DNA from: Prauserella shujinwangii
Lineage (GTDB): Bacteria; Actinomycetota; Actinomycetes; Mycobacteriales; Pseudonocardiaceae
Assembly (NCBI RefSeq): GCF_003001955.1
Contig: NZ_PVNH01000007.1
Location: 62,001 to 126,000 of the forward strand
Length of the DNA stretch: 64,000 nt
Direction of reading: 5' to 3'
The notes beneath the pieces are model-generated. The model saw nothing but the letters and a program-made list of their open reading frames with translations, was not told the origin of the DNA and did no database searches. Below are positions 26,058 through 34,155 of the stretch, one piece after another (position 1 is the first letter of the stretch; each line of letters begins with the position of its first letter). Made by a program: the position numbers and the translations under genes.

Positions 26058-26966
26058 TCACTCCAGCGTCCAGGTCAGCGAGCGCTCGTCGGGCTCGGGG
26101 CGGGGGCTCCAGCGCACCGCCGTGATCCGCGCGCTCTCCGGCACGACGTACACCGTGTGCCCGCCTGCCGTCTCCCCGGGTGCCACGCCGATCTTGTGCG
26201 GGGGCCGGGACGTCAGCGACACGGGCGCCTTCGCGACGACCCCGCCGTCGGCGGTGAGCAGTTCGAGGTAGTTGTCCGGCAGCGAGGCGAACGGCACCGT
26301 CCCGCGGTTGGTCACCTCGGTGTGCACCACCACGGCCCGCTCGCCCCGGTCCAGGCGGTACCCGGCGGCGCCGAACAGGAAGTCGGCCGGGTCCTGCACC
26401 TCCAGCAGCTGGATCGCGAGCCGCTCACCCTCGAGGCCCCGCGTCTCCAGCACGTCGCCCGGCCGCCCGCCCGGCGACGGCGCCGCGGGTCCCGGGGAGT
26501 GCGGCTGGTCCCCGCGTGCCCATGCCGCGCTCTGCGGTGGTCCCCACGTGCTCAGCACGGGATCCGCCGCCGGGGGCGGCTGCGCAGTGTGCGGGGCCTG
26601 CGGGGCCTGGGGGACGGCCCCCGGCGGGGCGCTCTGCGCCGGGTGCGGGCCGCTGGGCGGGGCGTGCACGGGATACGGGCCGCTCGGTGCGCCGTGGGCC
26701 TGGCCGGGCCGCGGCTGGGCCGGGGGCTGCGGCTGTGGCTGCGGCCCGGTCCACGCCGGAGCGCCGGCGAGCGCCGCACGGAGGCCGTTCGGATCGCTCT
26801 CCACGCCGACGAGCAGGGGCAGCCCGGTCGCGGACAGGCCCACCAGCCGGTAGGCCACCTCGCGCGGGTCCATCCCGACCCGCGCGGCCAGCTCGTGAAC
26901 CGCGACCTTGCCGACGTCCGCCAGCGCGGCGAGCAGGCGGGCGTCGACGGGATCGGAGACCGGCAC
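26058..26966 (-). CDS. AsnC-like winged-helix protein with proline-rich linker and C-terminal beta domain
   Basis: A 302-residue protein of unknown function. Residues 1-60 (DARLLAALADVGKVAVHELA, ARVGMDPREVAYRLVGLSATG) look like an Lrp/AsnC-type winged helix. Then about 100 residues are rich in P, Q, A, G and H. The last 135 residues form a predicted beta sandwich (HTEVTNRGTVPFASLPDNYLEL) like DUF4352-type domains of exported proteins. There is no membrane helix or signal peptide, so it is probably cytoplasmic. GTG start at 26966. It points towards rluD and away from the DUF885 gene. Confidence 0.75.
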   Translation of the reverse strand: MPVSDPVDARLLAALADVGKVAVHELAARVGMDPREVAYRLVGLSATGLPLLVGVESDPNGLRAALAGAPAWTGPQPQPQPPAQPRPGQAHGAPSGPYPVHAPPSGPHPAQSAPPGAVPQAPQAPHTAQPPPAADPVLSTWGPPQSAAWARGDQPHSPGPAAPSPGGRPGDVLETRGLEGERLAIQLLEVQDPADFLFGAAGYRLDRGERAVVVHTEVTNRGTVPFASLPDNYLELLTADGGVVAKAPVSLTSRPPHKIGVAPGETAGGHTVYVVPESARITAVRWSPRPEPDERSLTWTLE

Positions 26967-27041
26967 GGTTCCACCGTAGCCACCGTGGCCACCGTGGCGC
27001 CGCCGAGCCCGCCCACCTCCACCTGCCGCCGCCCGCGGTCG

Positions 27042-27090
27042 CCTAGTGTCGGACGCGCAGACCGTGCCGCCGAACCGCCGAGGACGAACG
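27042..27090 (+). promoter_or_regulatory. Possible promoter and ribosome-binding site of DUF885 gene
   Basis: TAGTGT at 27042-27047 fits a TAnnnT -10 box, and GAGGA near 27080 precedes the ATG at 27091. This favours 27091 over the in-frame GTG at 27046 as the start. Confidence 0.4.
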
Positions 27091-28746
27091 ATGACCGATG
27101 TGCCCACGCTCGCCGACGAGCTCGTGGAACTGCAGTTCGACGCCGAACCGCTGCATGCCGCGGTGCTCGGCATCGACTCGACCCGCACCGGGCTCGGCGA
27201 CGTGAGCGAGGCGGCCGAGCAGGAGCACCGGGCCAGGCTCGCCGAGCTGGCGGGCCGCGCCCGTGAGCTCGACCCGGCGGATCTCGGCGAGCAGGACCGG
27301 ATCACCCGGGACGTGATCCTCAGCCGCGCCGAGTCCGAGATCGCGCACCTCGACACGCGGGCGGTCGAGTTCACCGTGTCCGACTTCTTCGTCGCCCCGG
27401 CGGCCGGGCTGCTGACGATCCTGCCGATGATCGCCGTGCGCGACGCCGCCGACGGGCGGGCCCACCTCGACCGGCTCGCCGCGATTCCCGCGTTCCTCGA
27501 CCGGGTCGCCGAGCGACACCGCGCCGGGGTGGCGGCGGGCCGGACTCCGGTCGGGCACCTCGTCCGCGCCGCGATCGGCCACCTGGATCGGTACCTCGCC
27601 GACCCGGCCGCCGATCCGCTGCTGCGCCAGCCCGCTCCCGACGACGACTTCGCCGAGCGAAGGGAGCGCCTGCTGGCGGACGTGGTGCGGCCGGGTTTCG
27701 CCGCCTACCGGGACACGCTCGCGGACGAGATCCTGCGGCACGGCCGGTCCGAGGACCGCCCCGGCGTGTGCCACCTCCCCGACGGCGAGGCCACCTACGC
27801 GGCGCTGGCCCGCCTGCACACCACCACCGAGCGGGACCCCGACGAGCTGCACCGGACGGGTCTGGACCTGATCGAGCGGCTCGCGGACGAGTACGCGGAG
27901 ATCGGCGGCCGCGTGTTCGGCACCACGGACCCGCGGGAGATCTTCACCCGCCTGCGTACGGACCCGGGGCTCCGCTGGAGGGACGCCGACGAGCTGCTGG
28001 ACACGGCCCGCGCGGCCATCACCAGGGCTGAGGAGGCCGCGCCCCGGTGGTTCGGGCGGATCCCGCCGCAGCCGTGGGTCGTGGAGCCGGTGCCCGCGGC
28101 GGAGGCTCCCGGCGCCGCGGCGGCGTACTACCTGCTGCCCTCGGCGGACGGGTCCCGGCCGGGCACCTACTTCGCCAACACCCACCAGGTCACCGAGCGC
28201 TTCCGGCACACCGCGGAGGTCACGGCGTTCCACGAGGTGATCCCGGGCCACCACTTCCAGCAGAGCACGGCGCTCGGGCTCACCGATCTGCCCCTGCTGC
28301 GCCGGATCGGCGGGTTCAACGCCTACAGCGAGGGCTGGGGGCTGTACTCCGAGCGGCTCGCCCACGAGATGGGGCTGTACTCGGGCGACGTCGCCTTGCT
28401 CGGCATGCTCAGCATGGACTCCATGCGCGCGGGCAGGCTCGTGGTGGACACCGGCCTGCACGCGAAGGGCTGGAGCAGGCAGCGGGCGGTGGACTTCCTG
28501 CGGGAGCACACGCCCATGCCACTGGTGGAGATCTCGTCCGAAGTGGACCGCTACATCGGCTATCCGGGGCAGGCGCTGTCGTACATGGTGGGCAGGCTGG
28601 AGATCAACCGGATCCGGCGCGCCGCGGAGCGGGCGCTGGGGAAGCGGTTCGACATCAGGGCCTTCCACGACCTCGTGCTCGGTGGCGGCGCGCTGCCGCT
28701 GACCGTGCTGGACCGCGTGGTCACGGCGTGGGCCGAGAGCCGGTGA
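27091..28746 (+). CDS. DUF885 family zinc metallopeptidase-like protein
   Basis: A 551-residue protein of the DUF885 family. The zinc-peptidase motif HEVIPGHH lies near residue 385, followed by GFNAYSEGWGLYSERLAHEM with the downstream glutamate expected as third zinc ligand, and IGYPGQALSYMVGRLEI near the C-terminus. No signal peptide is seen, so it is probably cytoplasmic. DUF885 members are thought to be carboxypeptidase-like, but the substrate is unknown. It stands alone, convergent with the sortase-like gene. Confidence 0.88.
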   Translation: MTDVPTLADELVELQFDAEPLHAAVLGIDSTRTGLGDVSEAAEQEHRARLAELAGRARELDPADLGEQDRITRDVILSRAESEIAHLDTRAVEFTVSDFFVAPAAGLLTILPMIAVRDAADGRAHLDRLAAIPAFLDRVAERHRAGVAAGRTPVGHLVRAAIGHLDRYLADPAADPLLRQPAPDDDFAERRERLLADVVRPGFAAYRDTLADEILRHGRSEDRPGVCHLPDGEATYAALARLHTTTERDPDELHRTGLDLIERLADEYAEIGGRVFGTTDPREIFTRLRTDPGLRWRDADELLDTARAAITRAEEAAPRWFGRIPPQPWVVEPVPAAEAPGAAAAYYLLPSADGSRPGTYFANTHQVTERFRHTAEVTAFHEVIPGHHFQQSTALGLTDLPLLRRIGGFNAYSEGWGLYSERLAHEMGLYSGDVALLGMLSMDSMRAGRLVVDTGLHAKGWSRQRAVDFLREHTPMPLVEISSEVDRYIGYPGQALSYMVGRLEINRIRRAAERALGKRFDIRAFHDLVLGGGALPLTVLDRVVTAWAESR

Positions 28747-28771
28747 CCAGGAAGCCCCGATCCGGACCGGC

Positions 28772-29512
28772 TCAGGGCGACCAGGTCACGTCGGTGAGCC
28801 GGGCGAACACGAGCACGGCGTCGGTCCCGCCGCCGAACGAGGGGTCGAACTCGCTGGCGGCCGTCAGCAGGCGCAGCTCGGACTCGGCCGCGGGCGCCGT
28901 CGCGTGGTCCAGCGCGCCCGCGGTGGGCCGGGTCTCCACCCGGTAGACGGTGAACACGGCGGTGGTGCCGTCGCTCCGGCGCACCTCCACGGTGTCGCCG
29001 GGCCGCAGCTCGTCGAGCCGGAAGAACACGCCCCGCTCGTAGGAGAGGTCGGTGTGGCCGGTGAGCACCGCGGCACCACGTTCCCCGGGCGCCGCGGTAC
29101 CGGCCAGCCAGCCGACCGCGGCCGCGGTACCGGGCACCTCGACGGAGCCACGGGGCGTGTGGCCCAGCTCGATCACCGCGCCGGGGCCGTCCGGGCCGGG
29201 GATCCGCAGGTCGATGGCCGGGATGCGGAGGCCGATCGGGGTGGCCGTGGCGAGGGGTTCGTGGGCCGCGGGTGGCCGCGCCACGGCGAGCACCCGGCCC
29301 GCGGTCCGCGGGTCCTGCCCGCCCGTGCGCACCGCGTCGCCCGCGGCCTCCCCGGTCCCCGAGCGCATGAGGTTCGCCGTGGTGAGCACCGCGGCGAGCG
29401 CGACGACCACCGCCGCCGACGCGGCGGCGAGCCTTCCCAGCTCGGCGCGGCGTGCCTGACCCGGTGCGGTCACCGCGGGCGGCCCCCCGTTCCGGGCACG
29501 GCCCCAGCGCAC
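28772..29512 (-). CDS. Sortase-fold (class F/E-like) protein lacking the catalytic cysteine
   Basis: A 246-residue protein with an N-terminal cytoplasmic basic stretch, one membrane helix (about 30-50) and a sortase domain: IPAIDLRIPG, VGWLAGTAAPGERGAAVLTG, HTDL with the active-site histidine, FFRLDELRPGDTVEV and VFTVYRVETRP. At the place of the catalytic TC motif the sequence reads LLTAASEFD: the cysteine is replaced by alanine (codon GCC). The usual catalytic arginine of the YRDN segment is also absent (GGTDAVLVFA). It is therefore probably not a transpeptidase, unless the active residues have moved; a binding or structural role is an inference. GTG start. Confidence 0.85.
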   Translation of the reverse strand: MRWGRARNGGPPAVTAPGQARRAELGRLAAASAAVVVALAAVLTTANLMRSGTGEAAGDAVRTGGQDPRTAGRVLAVARPPAAHEPLATATPIGLRIPAIDLRIPGPDGPGAVIELGHTPRGSVEVPGTAAAVGWLAGTAAPGERGAAVLTGHTDLSYERGVFFRLDELRPGDTVEVRRSDGTTAVFTVYRVETRPTAGALDHATAPAAESELRLLTAASEFDPSFGGGTDAVLVFARLTDVTWSP

Positions 29513-29810
29513 GACGTCATGAGGTCCCCTCCACCGACGAGCCCCCGGGGCCGCCGGTTCCCGCCTCCGGCCGCCCCGCCCGGGTGTCCCCGCGACACCC
29601 GGCTCTCACCAGGGGCATCGTCTTGAGCACGCAGTGCCGTTACCACCGCGAGACCAGCAGCGACGGATGTCACCCAGGTGGGTTATATAATGGCTGTTTA
29701 GCTGCGCTCCGTGTCAACCCGGGAGCCCAGTCACCGGGTTTGGAACCCGGCCGGTGGGGAATTACTGCGACTCTGGTGATTCCGGTCCGATTCGGGTGGA
29801 GGCGGGAACG
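29513..29810 (+). promoter_or_regulatory. Intergenic region with TATAAT box and hairpin leader before the Ppx-like gene
   Basis: This 298-bp gap between divergent genes contains an AT-rich patch with TATAAT at 29686-29691, rare in this genome. A match to the -35 box is poor. Downstream, CCGGGTT and AACCCGG (29735-29751 region) form a 7-bp hairpin with a 3-base loop, flanked by CACC/GGTG. GGAGG at 29798-29802 is the Shine-Dalgarno sequence for GTG 29811. The rest of the gap holds nothing recognisable; no tRNA folds from either strand. Confidence 0.5.
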
Positions 29811-30770
29811 GTGAGCGAGATGGCGACCATGGTGGGCGTGCTGGACGTCGGGTGTTTCAGCGCCCGGCTGCTGGCCGTCCGCAGCGGTGGCTCGCTGCTC
29901 GACCCCGTGTTCAACCACAAGCGCCGGCTCCGGCTGGACCGGTCGCTCGACGCGTCGGGGCGGCTGCGCGAGGACGGTGTCGAGGCGGTGGTGGCCGCGG
30001 TCGCCGAGGCGAACGAGGTGGCCCGCAGGCGGGGCGTCACCCAGCTGTTCCCGCTCGCGACGTCGTCGATCCGCGATGCGCGCAACGCGGCCGAGGTGGT
30101 GGAGCGCGTCCGCGCCGAGACCGGCACGGGCCTGCGGTTCCTCTCCGGCCAGCGGGAGGCCGAGCTGTCCTACCTCGCCGCGCGCCGCTGGTACGGCGCG
30201 TCCGCGGGACCGCTCGTCGTGGTGGACATCGGCGGCGGCACCGTGGAGCTCGCCGCGGGCGACGGCGAGCAGGCCTCGTTCGCCCGCTCCCTGCGGCTCG
30301 GGGCGCGGGAGATGACGCGGGTGTGGCTCAGCGACGACGTTCCCCCCGCCGACCGGGTGTCGGCGCTGCGCGGGTACGCGCTGGACCGCGTGCGGACGGC
30401 ACTCGGGGAGGACGAGGAGACCTTGCGGGGCTTCCGCACCGTCGGCTGCTCGAAGGTGCTGCGCCAGCTGGCGCGGCTGGCGGGCGCGCGGCCGCACCGG
30501 GACGGTGCGGCACACCGGCTCCGGGTGGAGGACCTGCGCACCTGGATCCCCCGGCTGGCCATGCTGCCCGCGTCGCGGCGGGCCGAGCTGCCCGGCATCT
30601 CCCGGTCCCGCGCGCGGCAGGTGCTGGCCGGCGCGGTCGTGGCCGAGGCGCTGCTCACCGTCGTGGAAGGTCCCGCGGAGATCTGCCCGTGGTCGACCAC
30701 CCAGGGGCTGCTGCTCAGCCTGCTCGACCGGCAGGTACCCGGCACACCTGCGCACCGCTGGGTGGCCTGA
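29811..30770 (+). CDS. Ppx/GppA phosphatase family protein
   Basis: A 319-residue ASKHA-fold protein of the exopolyphosphatase/guanosine pentaphosphate phosphatase family. It shows the phosphate-1 motif as VLDVGCFSARLLAV (the usual IGSNS is changed to VGCFS), FPLATSSIRDARNAAEVVER, SGQREAELSYLAA, and the phosphate-2 motif VVVDIGGGTVELAAG. The altered first loop may reduce or change activity. Length fits the short actinobacterial Ppx group. It is followed 7 bp later by the Fpg/Nei gene. Confidence 0.85.
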   Translation: MSEMATMVGVLDVGCFSARLLAVRSGGSLLDPVFNHKRRLRLDRSLDASGRLREDGVEAVVAAVAEANEVARRRGVTQLFPLATSSIRDARNAAEVVERVRAETGTGLRFLSGQREAELSYLAARRWYGASAGPLVVVDIGGGTVELAAGDGEQASFARSLRLGAREMTRVWLSDDVPPADRVSALRGYALDRVRTALGEDEETLRGFRTVGCSKVLRQLARLAGARPHRDGAAHRLRVEDLRTWIPRLAMLPASRRAELPGISRSRARQVLAGAVVAEALLTVVEGPAEICPWSTTQGLLLSLLDRQVPGTPAHRWVA

Positions 30771-30777
30771 GGCGGCG

Positions 30778-31572
30778 ATGCCGGAGCTGCCCGACGTCGA
30801 GGGCTTCCGGCGCGTGCTCGCCAGGCACGCGGTGGGGGCGCCGGTCCGTGCGGTCGCCGTGCTGGACAACCAGGTGCTGCGGGGCTTCGGGCCGGAACGG
30901 CTGCGGGAGGTGCTGCGGGGCCGCCGCTTCGGCGAGCCGTGGCGGCACGGCAAGTGGCTGGTCGTGCCCATCATCCCGCCCGGCGCGGAGCAGTCGTCGC
31001 TGCTGCTGCACTTCGGCATGACCGGGGAGCTCGTGTGGGCGGACGACGACGGCGGGCGGCACCGGCACGACCGGGTCGTGTTCGTCCTGCCGGAGGGCGA
31101 GCTCCGCTACCGCGACATGCGCAAGCTCACCGGGGTGCGGCTCGCCGGGAACGCCGCCGAGTGCCGCTCGCTGCTGGCCGATCTCGGTCCGGACGCCCTC
31201 GGGCTCACCCGCGGGGAGCTGGCGCGGGTGCTGGCGGGCAGGCGGGGCCGGATCAAGCCCACCCTCGCCGACCAGGCGGTGGTGGCCGGGCTCGGCAACC
31301 TTCTCGTCGACGAGATCCTGTGGCGGGCCCGCATCGCGCCGCAGCGTTCGGTCGCCGACCTGGAGCCGGGCGACGTGACCCGGCTGCACCGCCAGCTGGG
31401 CACCGTGCTCAGGAGGTCGATCGAGGCGGCACGGGTGCCGCCGCGCCCCTCGTGGCTGACCGGGCGCAGGGACGAGCCGTCCGGCAGCTGTCCCCGGTGC
31501 GGCACGACGCTGAGCCACGGCCGGGTCGGTGGCCGCGGCACGGTGTGGTGCCCCCGCTGCCAGCACAGGTGA
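30778..31572 (+). CDS. Fpg/Nei family DNA glycosylase
   Basis: A 264-residue base-excision repair enzyme that removes oxidised bases and nicks the abasic site. It starts MPELPDVEGFRRVLARHAVG; proline 2 and glutamate 3 are the catalytic residues after removal of Met. LLLHFGMTGELVWA, the helix-two-turn-helix region KPTLADQAVVAGLGNLLVDE and the C-terminal zinc finger CPRCGTTLSHGRVGGRGTVW with a second CPRC are all present. The PELPDVE start and sequence fit actinobacterial Nei-like or Fpg2 proteins; MutM versus Nei specificity is not decided. Confidence 0.92.
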   Translation: MPELPDVEGFRRVLARHAVGAPVRAVAVLDNQVLRGFGPERLREVLRGRRFGEPWRHGKWLVVPIIPPGAEQSSLLLHFGMTGELVWADDDGGRHRHDRVVFVLPEGELRYRDMRKLTGVRLAGNAAECRSLLADLGPDALGLTRGELARVLAGRRGRIKPTLADQAVVAGLGNLLVDEILWRARIAPQRSVADLEPGDVTRLHRQLGTVLRRSIEAARVPPRPSWLTGRRDEPSGSCPRCGTTLSHGRVGGRGTVWCPRCQHR

Positions 31573-31604
31573 CAATCGCCGGGATGAGGGGTACAGGTCG
31601 AGAT

Positions 31605-31790
31605 ATGCGGAAGTTCGAAGGAAGCCCGCGGGAGCAGGACGAGCGGGACCGCGACGCGGACGTTCCCGCTCCGCCGCACCGTGACTTCCCGCGCGGCACC
31701 GAGGACGTGCCCGAGCCGCCCAACAAGGACGAGGTGCGTCCCGACGACGACGTGAACCCCGAAGCCGGAACCACCGAACCGCCCGACTGA
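31605..31790 (+). CDS. Small acidic, proline-rich protein, function unknown
   Basis: A 61-residue hydrophilic protein rich in D, E, P and R, with no hydrophobic core and probably disordered (PHRDFPRGTEDVPEPPNKDE). ATG 31605 has AGGTCGAG upstream; ATG 31584, in frame, would be leaderless behind GACAAT at 31571-31576. Similar small charged proteins follow repair genes in related genomes, but no function is known. The coding status rests on its clean frame and its start signals. Confidence 0.6.
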   Translation: MRKFEGSPREQDERDRDADVPAPPHRDFPRGTEDVPEPPNKDEVRPDDDVNPEAGTTEPPD

Positions 31791-31791
31791 G

Positions 31792-34155
31792 TCACCGGCG
31801 CGGGCCGGTCCGCGTCCGGCGGGCCGGTGCGCGCCCGGCAGGCTGCGTGGGCCGTTCGGCCGGCACCAGCGTCGGCACCGGCAGCGTCGCGGTCGTCTCC
31901 GAGAGCGTGAGCGGCGTGCCGTAGTGCTTGATGGTGACCGGGTCGCCGTGCACCAGCCGGTACTCCGCCTTGTCCCGGTGGATCTCGACGACGAACTGCG
32001 TGCCGTGGAAGCACATCCGGAACGCGAGCCGGTCGAGGGCCGCGGGCAGGCGGGGCTGGAAGGTCAGCTCACCGCCGTGGTCGCGCATCCCGCCGAAACC
32101 GGCGACGATGGCCAGCCAGGCACCGGCCAGAGACGCCATGTGCAGCCCGTTGCGAACGTTGTTGTGCACGTCGTGCAGGTCGGTCAGCGCCGCCTCGGCG
32201 AGGTAGTCGTACGCCAGCTCCAGGTGCCCGCACTCGGCGGCCAGCACGGCCTGCGTGCCCGCGGACAGCGACGAGTCCCGCACCGTCAGTGCCTCGTAGT
32301 AGGCGAAGTTCCGCTGCTTCTGCTCCAGCGTGAACGCGTCGCCGCGCAGGTGCATCGCCAGCACGAGGTCCGCCTGCTTGACCACCTGCTTGCGGTAGAG
32401 GTCGAAGTACGGATAGTGCAGCAGCAGCGGGTAGTTCCTCGCCGGTGTGCCCGCGAAGTCCCACCTGGCGTGCTCGGTGAACCGCTCGGACTGCGGATGC
32501 ACCTCCAGCAGCTCGTCGTACGGGATCAGCATCTTGCGCGCGGCCTCGCGCCAGCCCGCGATCTCGATGTCGTCCACTCCGGACGCCTCGGCGATGTCCG
32601 GGTTGCGCTCGCACGCCTCGGCTGCCGTCAGCAGGTTCCGCTGTGCCATCAGGTTGGTGTAGACGTTGTTGTCCGTCACGGCCGAGTACTCGTCCGGCCC
32701 GGTGATGCCGTCGATCCGGAAGCCGCCGTGCGGGTCGTGGTGCCCGAGTGAGGTCCACAGCCGCGCGGTCTCCAGCAGCAGTTCCGTGCCGTGCACCCGG
32801 TCAAACTCGGCGTCCCCGGTCGCCGCGAGGTAGCGGGTCACGGCGTCGGCGATGTCGGCGTTGACGTGGAACGCCGCCGTGCCCGCCGGCCAGTAGGCGG
32901 AGCACTCGGCGCCGTTGATCGACCGCCACGGGAACGCCGCGCCGCGCAGCCCGAGCTGGGCCGCCCTGTCCTTCGCCTTGTCCAGAGTGGAGTGACGCCA
33001 GCGCAGCGCGTCGCGGGCGGCGTCCGGCTGCGTGTAGGTGAGGGCCTGCAACACGAACGTCTCGGTGTCCCAGAACGCGTGCCCGTCGTAGCCGGGCCCG
33101 GTGAGCCCCTTGCCGGGGATGGCGCGGCTCTCCCCGCGGGCCGCGGCCTGCAGCACGTGGAACAGCGCGAACCGGACGGCCTGCTGCAGCTCGGGGTCAC
33201 CGTCCACCTCGACGTCGGCGGTCTCCCAGAAGTGGTCGAGGAACCGGCGCTGCTCGGCGAGCAGTCCCTCCCAGCCGGTCTGCAGTGCCCCGGCCAGTGC
33301 GGCGTCCACCTGCGACCGCAGCGCGGGGATCGACCGCTGCGCCGACCAGCCGTAGCCGAGGTACTTGATGATCCGCAGCCGGTCGCCCTTCGGCACGTCG
33401 ACGGCGATCGTCAGCCGCGCGAGATCCTCCTCGAGCTGGAGCTCGGTGCGCAGCCCGTCGTTGGCGAACACCTCGTGGTCCATCGCGGCGGCCATCCGCA
33501 GGCCGGACCGCTTCGTCCGGTGCACGAGCGCGGCGCGGTAGTCCTCGGCGGTCGAGAACTCGCCCACCAGCGGCGACCGGAGCGCGGCGGACACCCGCGG
33601 GTCGCTGGTGTCCGATTCGATCGGTTCGTTGGCCAGCAGGTCGGACTGGGCGACGAGCTGGATGCCGTCGTCCAGCGGTTCCACCTCGTAGGCGATGGCC
33701 GCGACCGCCCGCTGGGTGAACGACACCAGCCGTTCCGTGCGCACCCGCACCTGGCGGCCGGTGGGCGAGGTCCACACGGTGTCCCTGCGCAGGGTGCCGC
33801 GGCGGAAGTCGAGCACCCGGCTGTGCTCGGCCGCGTGGCCGTACCGCACGTCGAGCGGCTCGTCCTCGACGAGCAACCGGATGATCTTGCCGTCGGTGAC
33901 GTTGACGACCGTCTGGCCCGCCTCCGGGTAGCCGTAGCCCGCCTCGGCGTAGGGCAGCGGGTGCTCCTCGTAGAAGCCGTTCAGATACGTCCCGGGCAGG
34001 CCGCGCGGCTCGGCCTCCTCCAGTGTGCCGCGCATGCCGATGTGCCCGTTGGACAGCGCGAACGTCGACTCGGTCCGCTGCAACTCGTTGACGTCGAGAC
34101 CCCGCCAGCGCAGTTCCCACGGGGAGATCTCGTAGCCGAGTCCGGTACTGGTCAC
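31792..34155 (-). CDS. GH65 family disaccharide phosphorylase (trehalose/kojibiose/maltose phosphorylase type)
   Basis: A 787-residue glycoside hydrolase family 65 protein. It has the N-terminal beta-sandwich domain (ESTFALSNGHIGMRGTLEEA), a helical linker, and an alpha/alpha barrel with HAFWDTETFVLQALTYTQP and the general acid in GITGPDEYSAVTDNN (about residue 487), then the phosphate-binding stretch around RDSSLSAGTQAVLAAE. The enzyme would split an alpha-disaccharide with phosphate into beta-glucose 1-phosphate and a sugar. The GTG start overlaps the HAD gene by 4 bp. The pair matches Rv3401-Rv3400. The linkage cleaved is not determinable here. Confidence 0.9.
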   Translation of the reverse strand: MTSTGLGYEISPWELRWRGLDVNELQRTESTFALSNGHIGMRGTLEEAEPRGLPGTYLNGFYEEHPLPYAEAGYGYPEAGQTVVNVTDGKIIRLLVEDEPLDVRYGHAAEHSRVLDFRRGTLRRDTVWTSPTGRQVRVRTERLVSFTQRAVAAIAYEVEPLDDGIQLVAQSDLLANEPIESDTSDPRVSAALRSPLVGEFSTAEDYRAALVHRTKRSGLRMAAAMDHEVFANDGLRTELQLEEDLARLTIAVDVPKGDRLRIIKYLGYGWSAQRSIPALRSQVDAALAGALQTGWEGLLAEQRRFLDHFWETADVEVDGDPELQQAVRFALFHVLQAAARGESRAIPGKGLTGPGYDGHAFWDTETFVLQALTYTQPDAARDALRWRHSTLDKAKDRAAQLGLRGAAFPWRSINGAECSAYWPAGTAAFHVNADIADAVTRYLAATGDAEFDRVHGTELLLETARLWTSLGHHDPHGGFRIDGITGPDEYSAVTDNNVYTNLMAQRNLLTAAEACERNPDIAEASGVDDIEIAGWREAARKMLIPYDELLEVHPQSERFTEHARWDFAGTPARNYPLLLHYPYFDLYRKQVVKQADLVLAMHLRGDAFTLEQKQRNFAYYEALTVRDSSLSAGTQAVLAAECGHLELAYDYLAEAALTDLHDVHNNVRNGLHMASLAGAWLAIVAGFGGMRDHGGELTFQPRLPAALDRLAFRMCFHGTQFVVEIHRDKAEYRLVHGDPVTIKHYGTPLTLSETTATLPVPTLVPAERPTQPAGRAPARRTRTGPRR

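Noticed and set aside
29720-29760. tRNA-like T-arm (GGGTTCCAAACCC on the minus strand)
   Set aside because: No matching acceptor, D or anticodon stems at the right distances on either strand; only an isolated hairpin.
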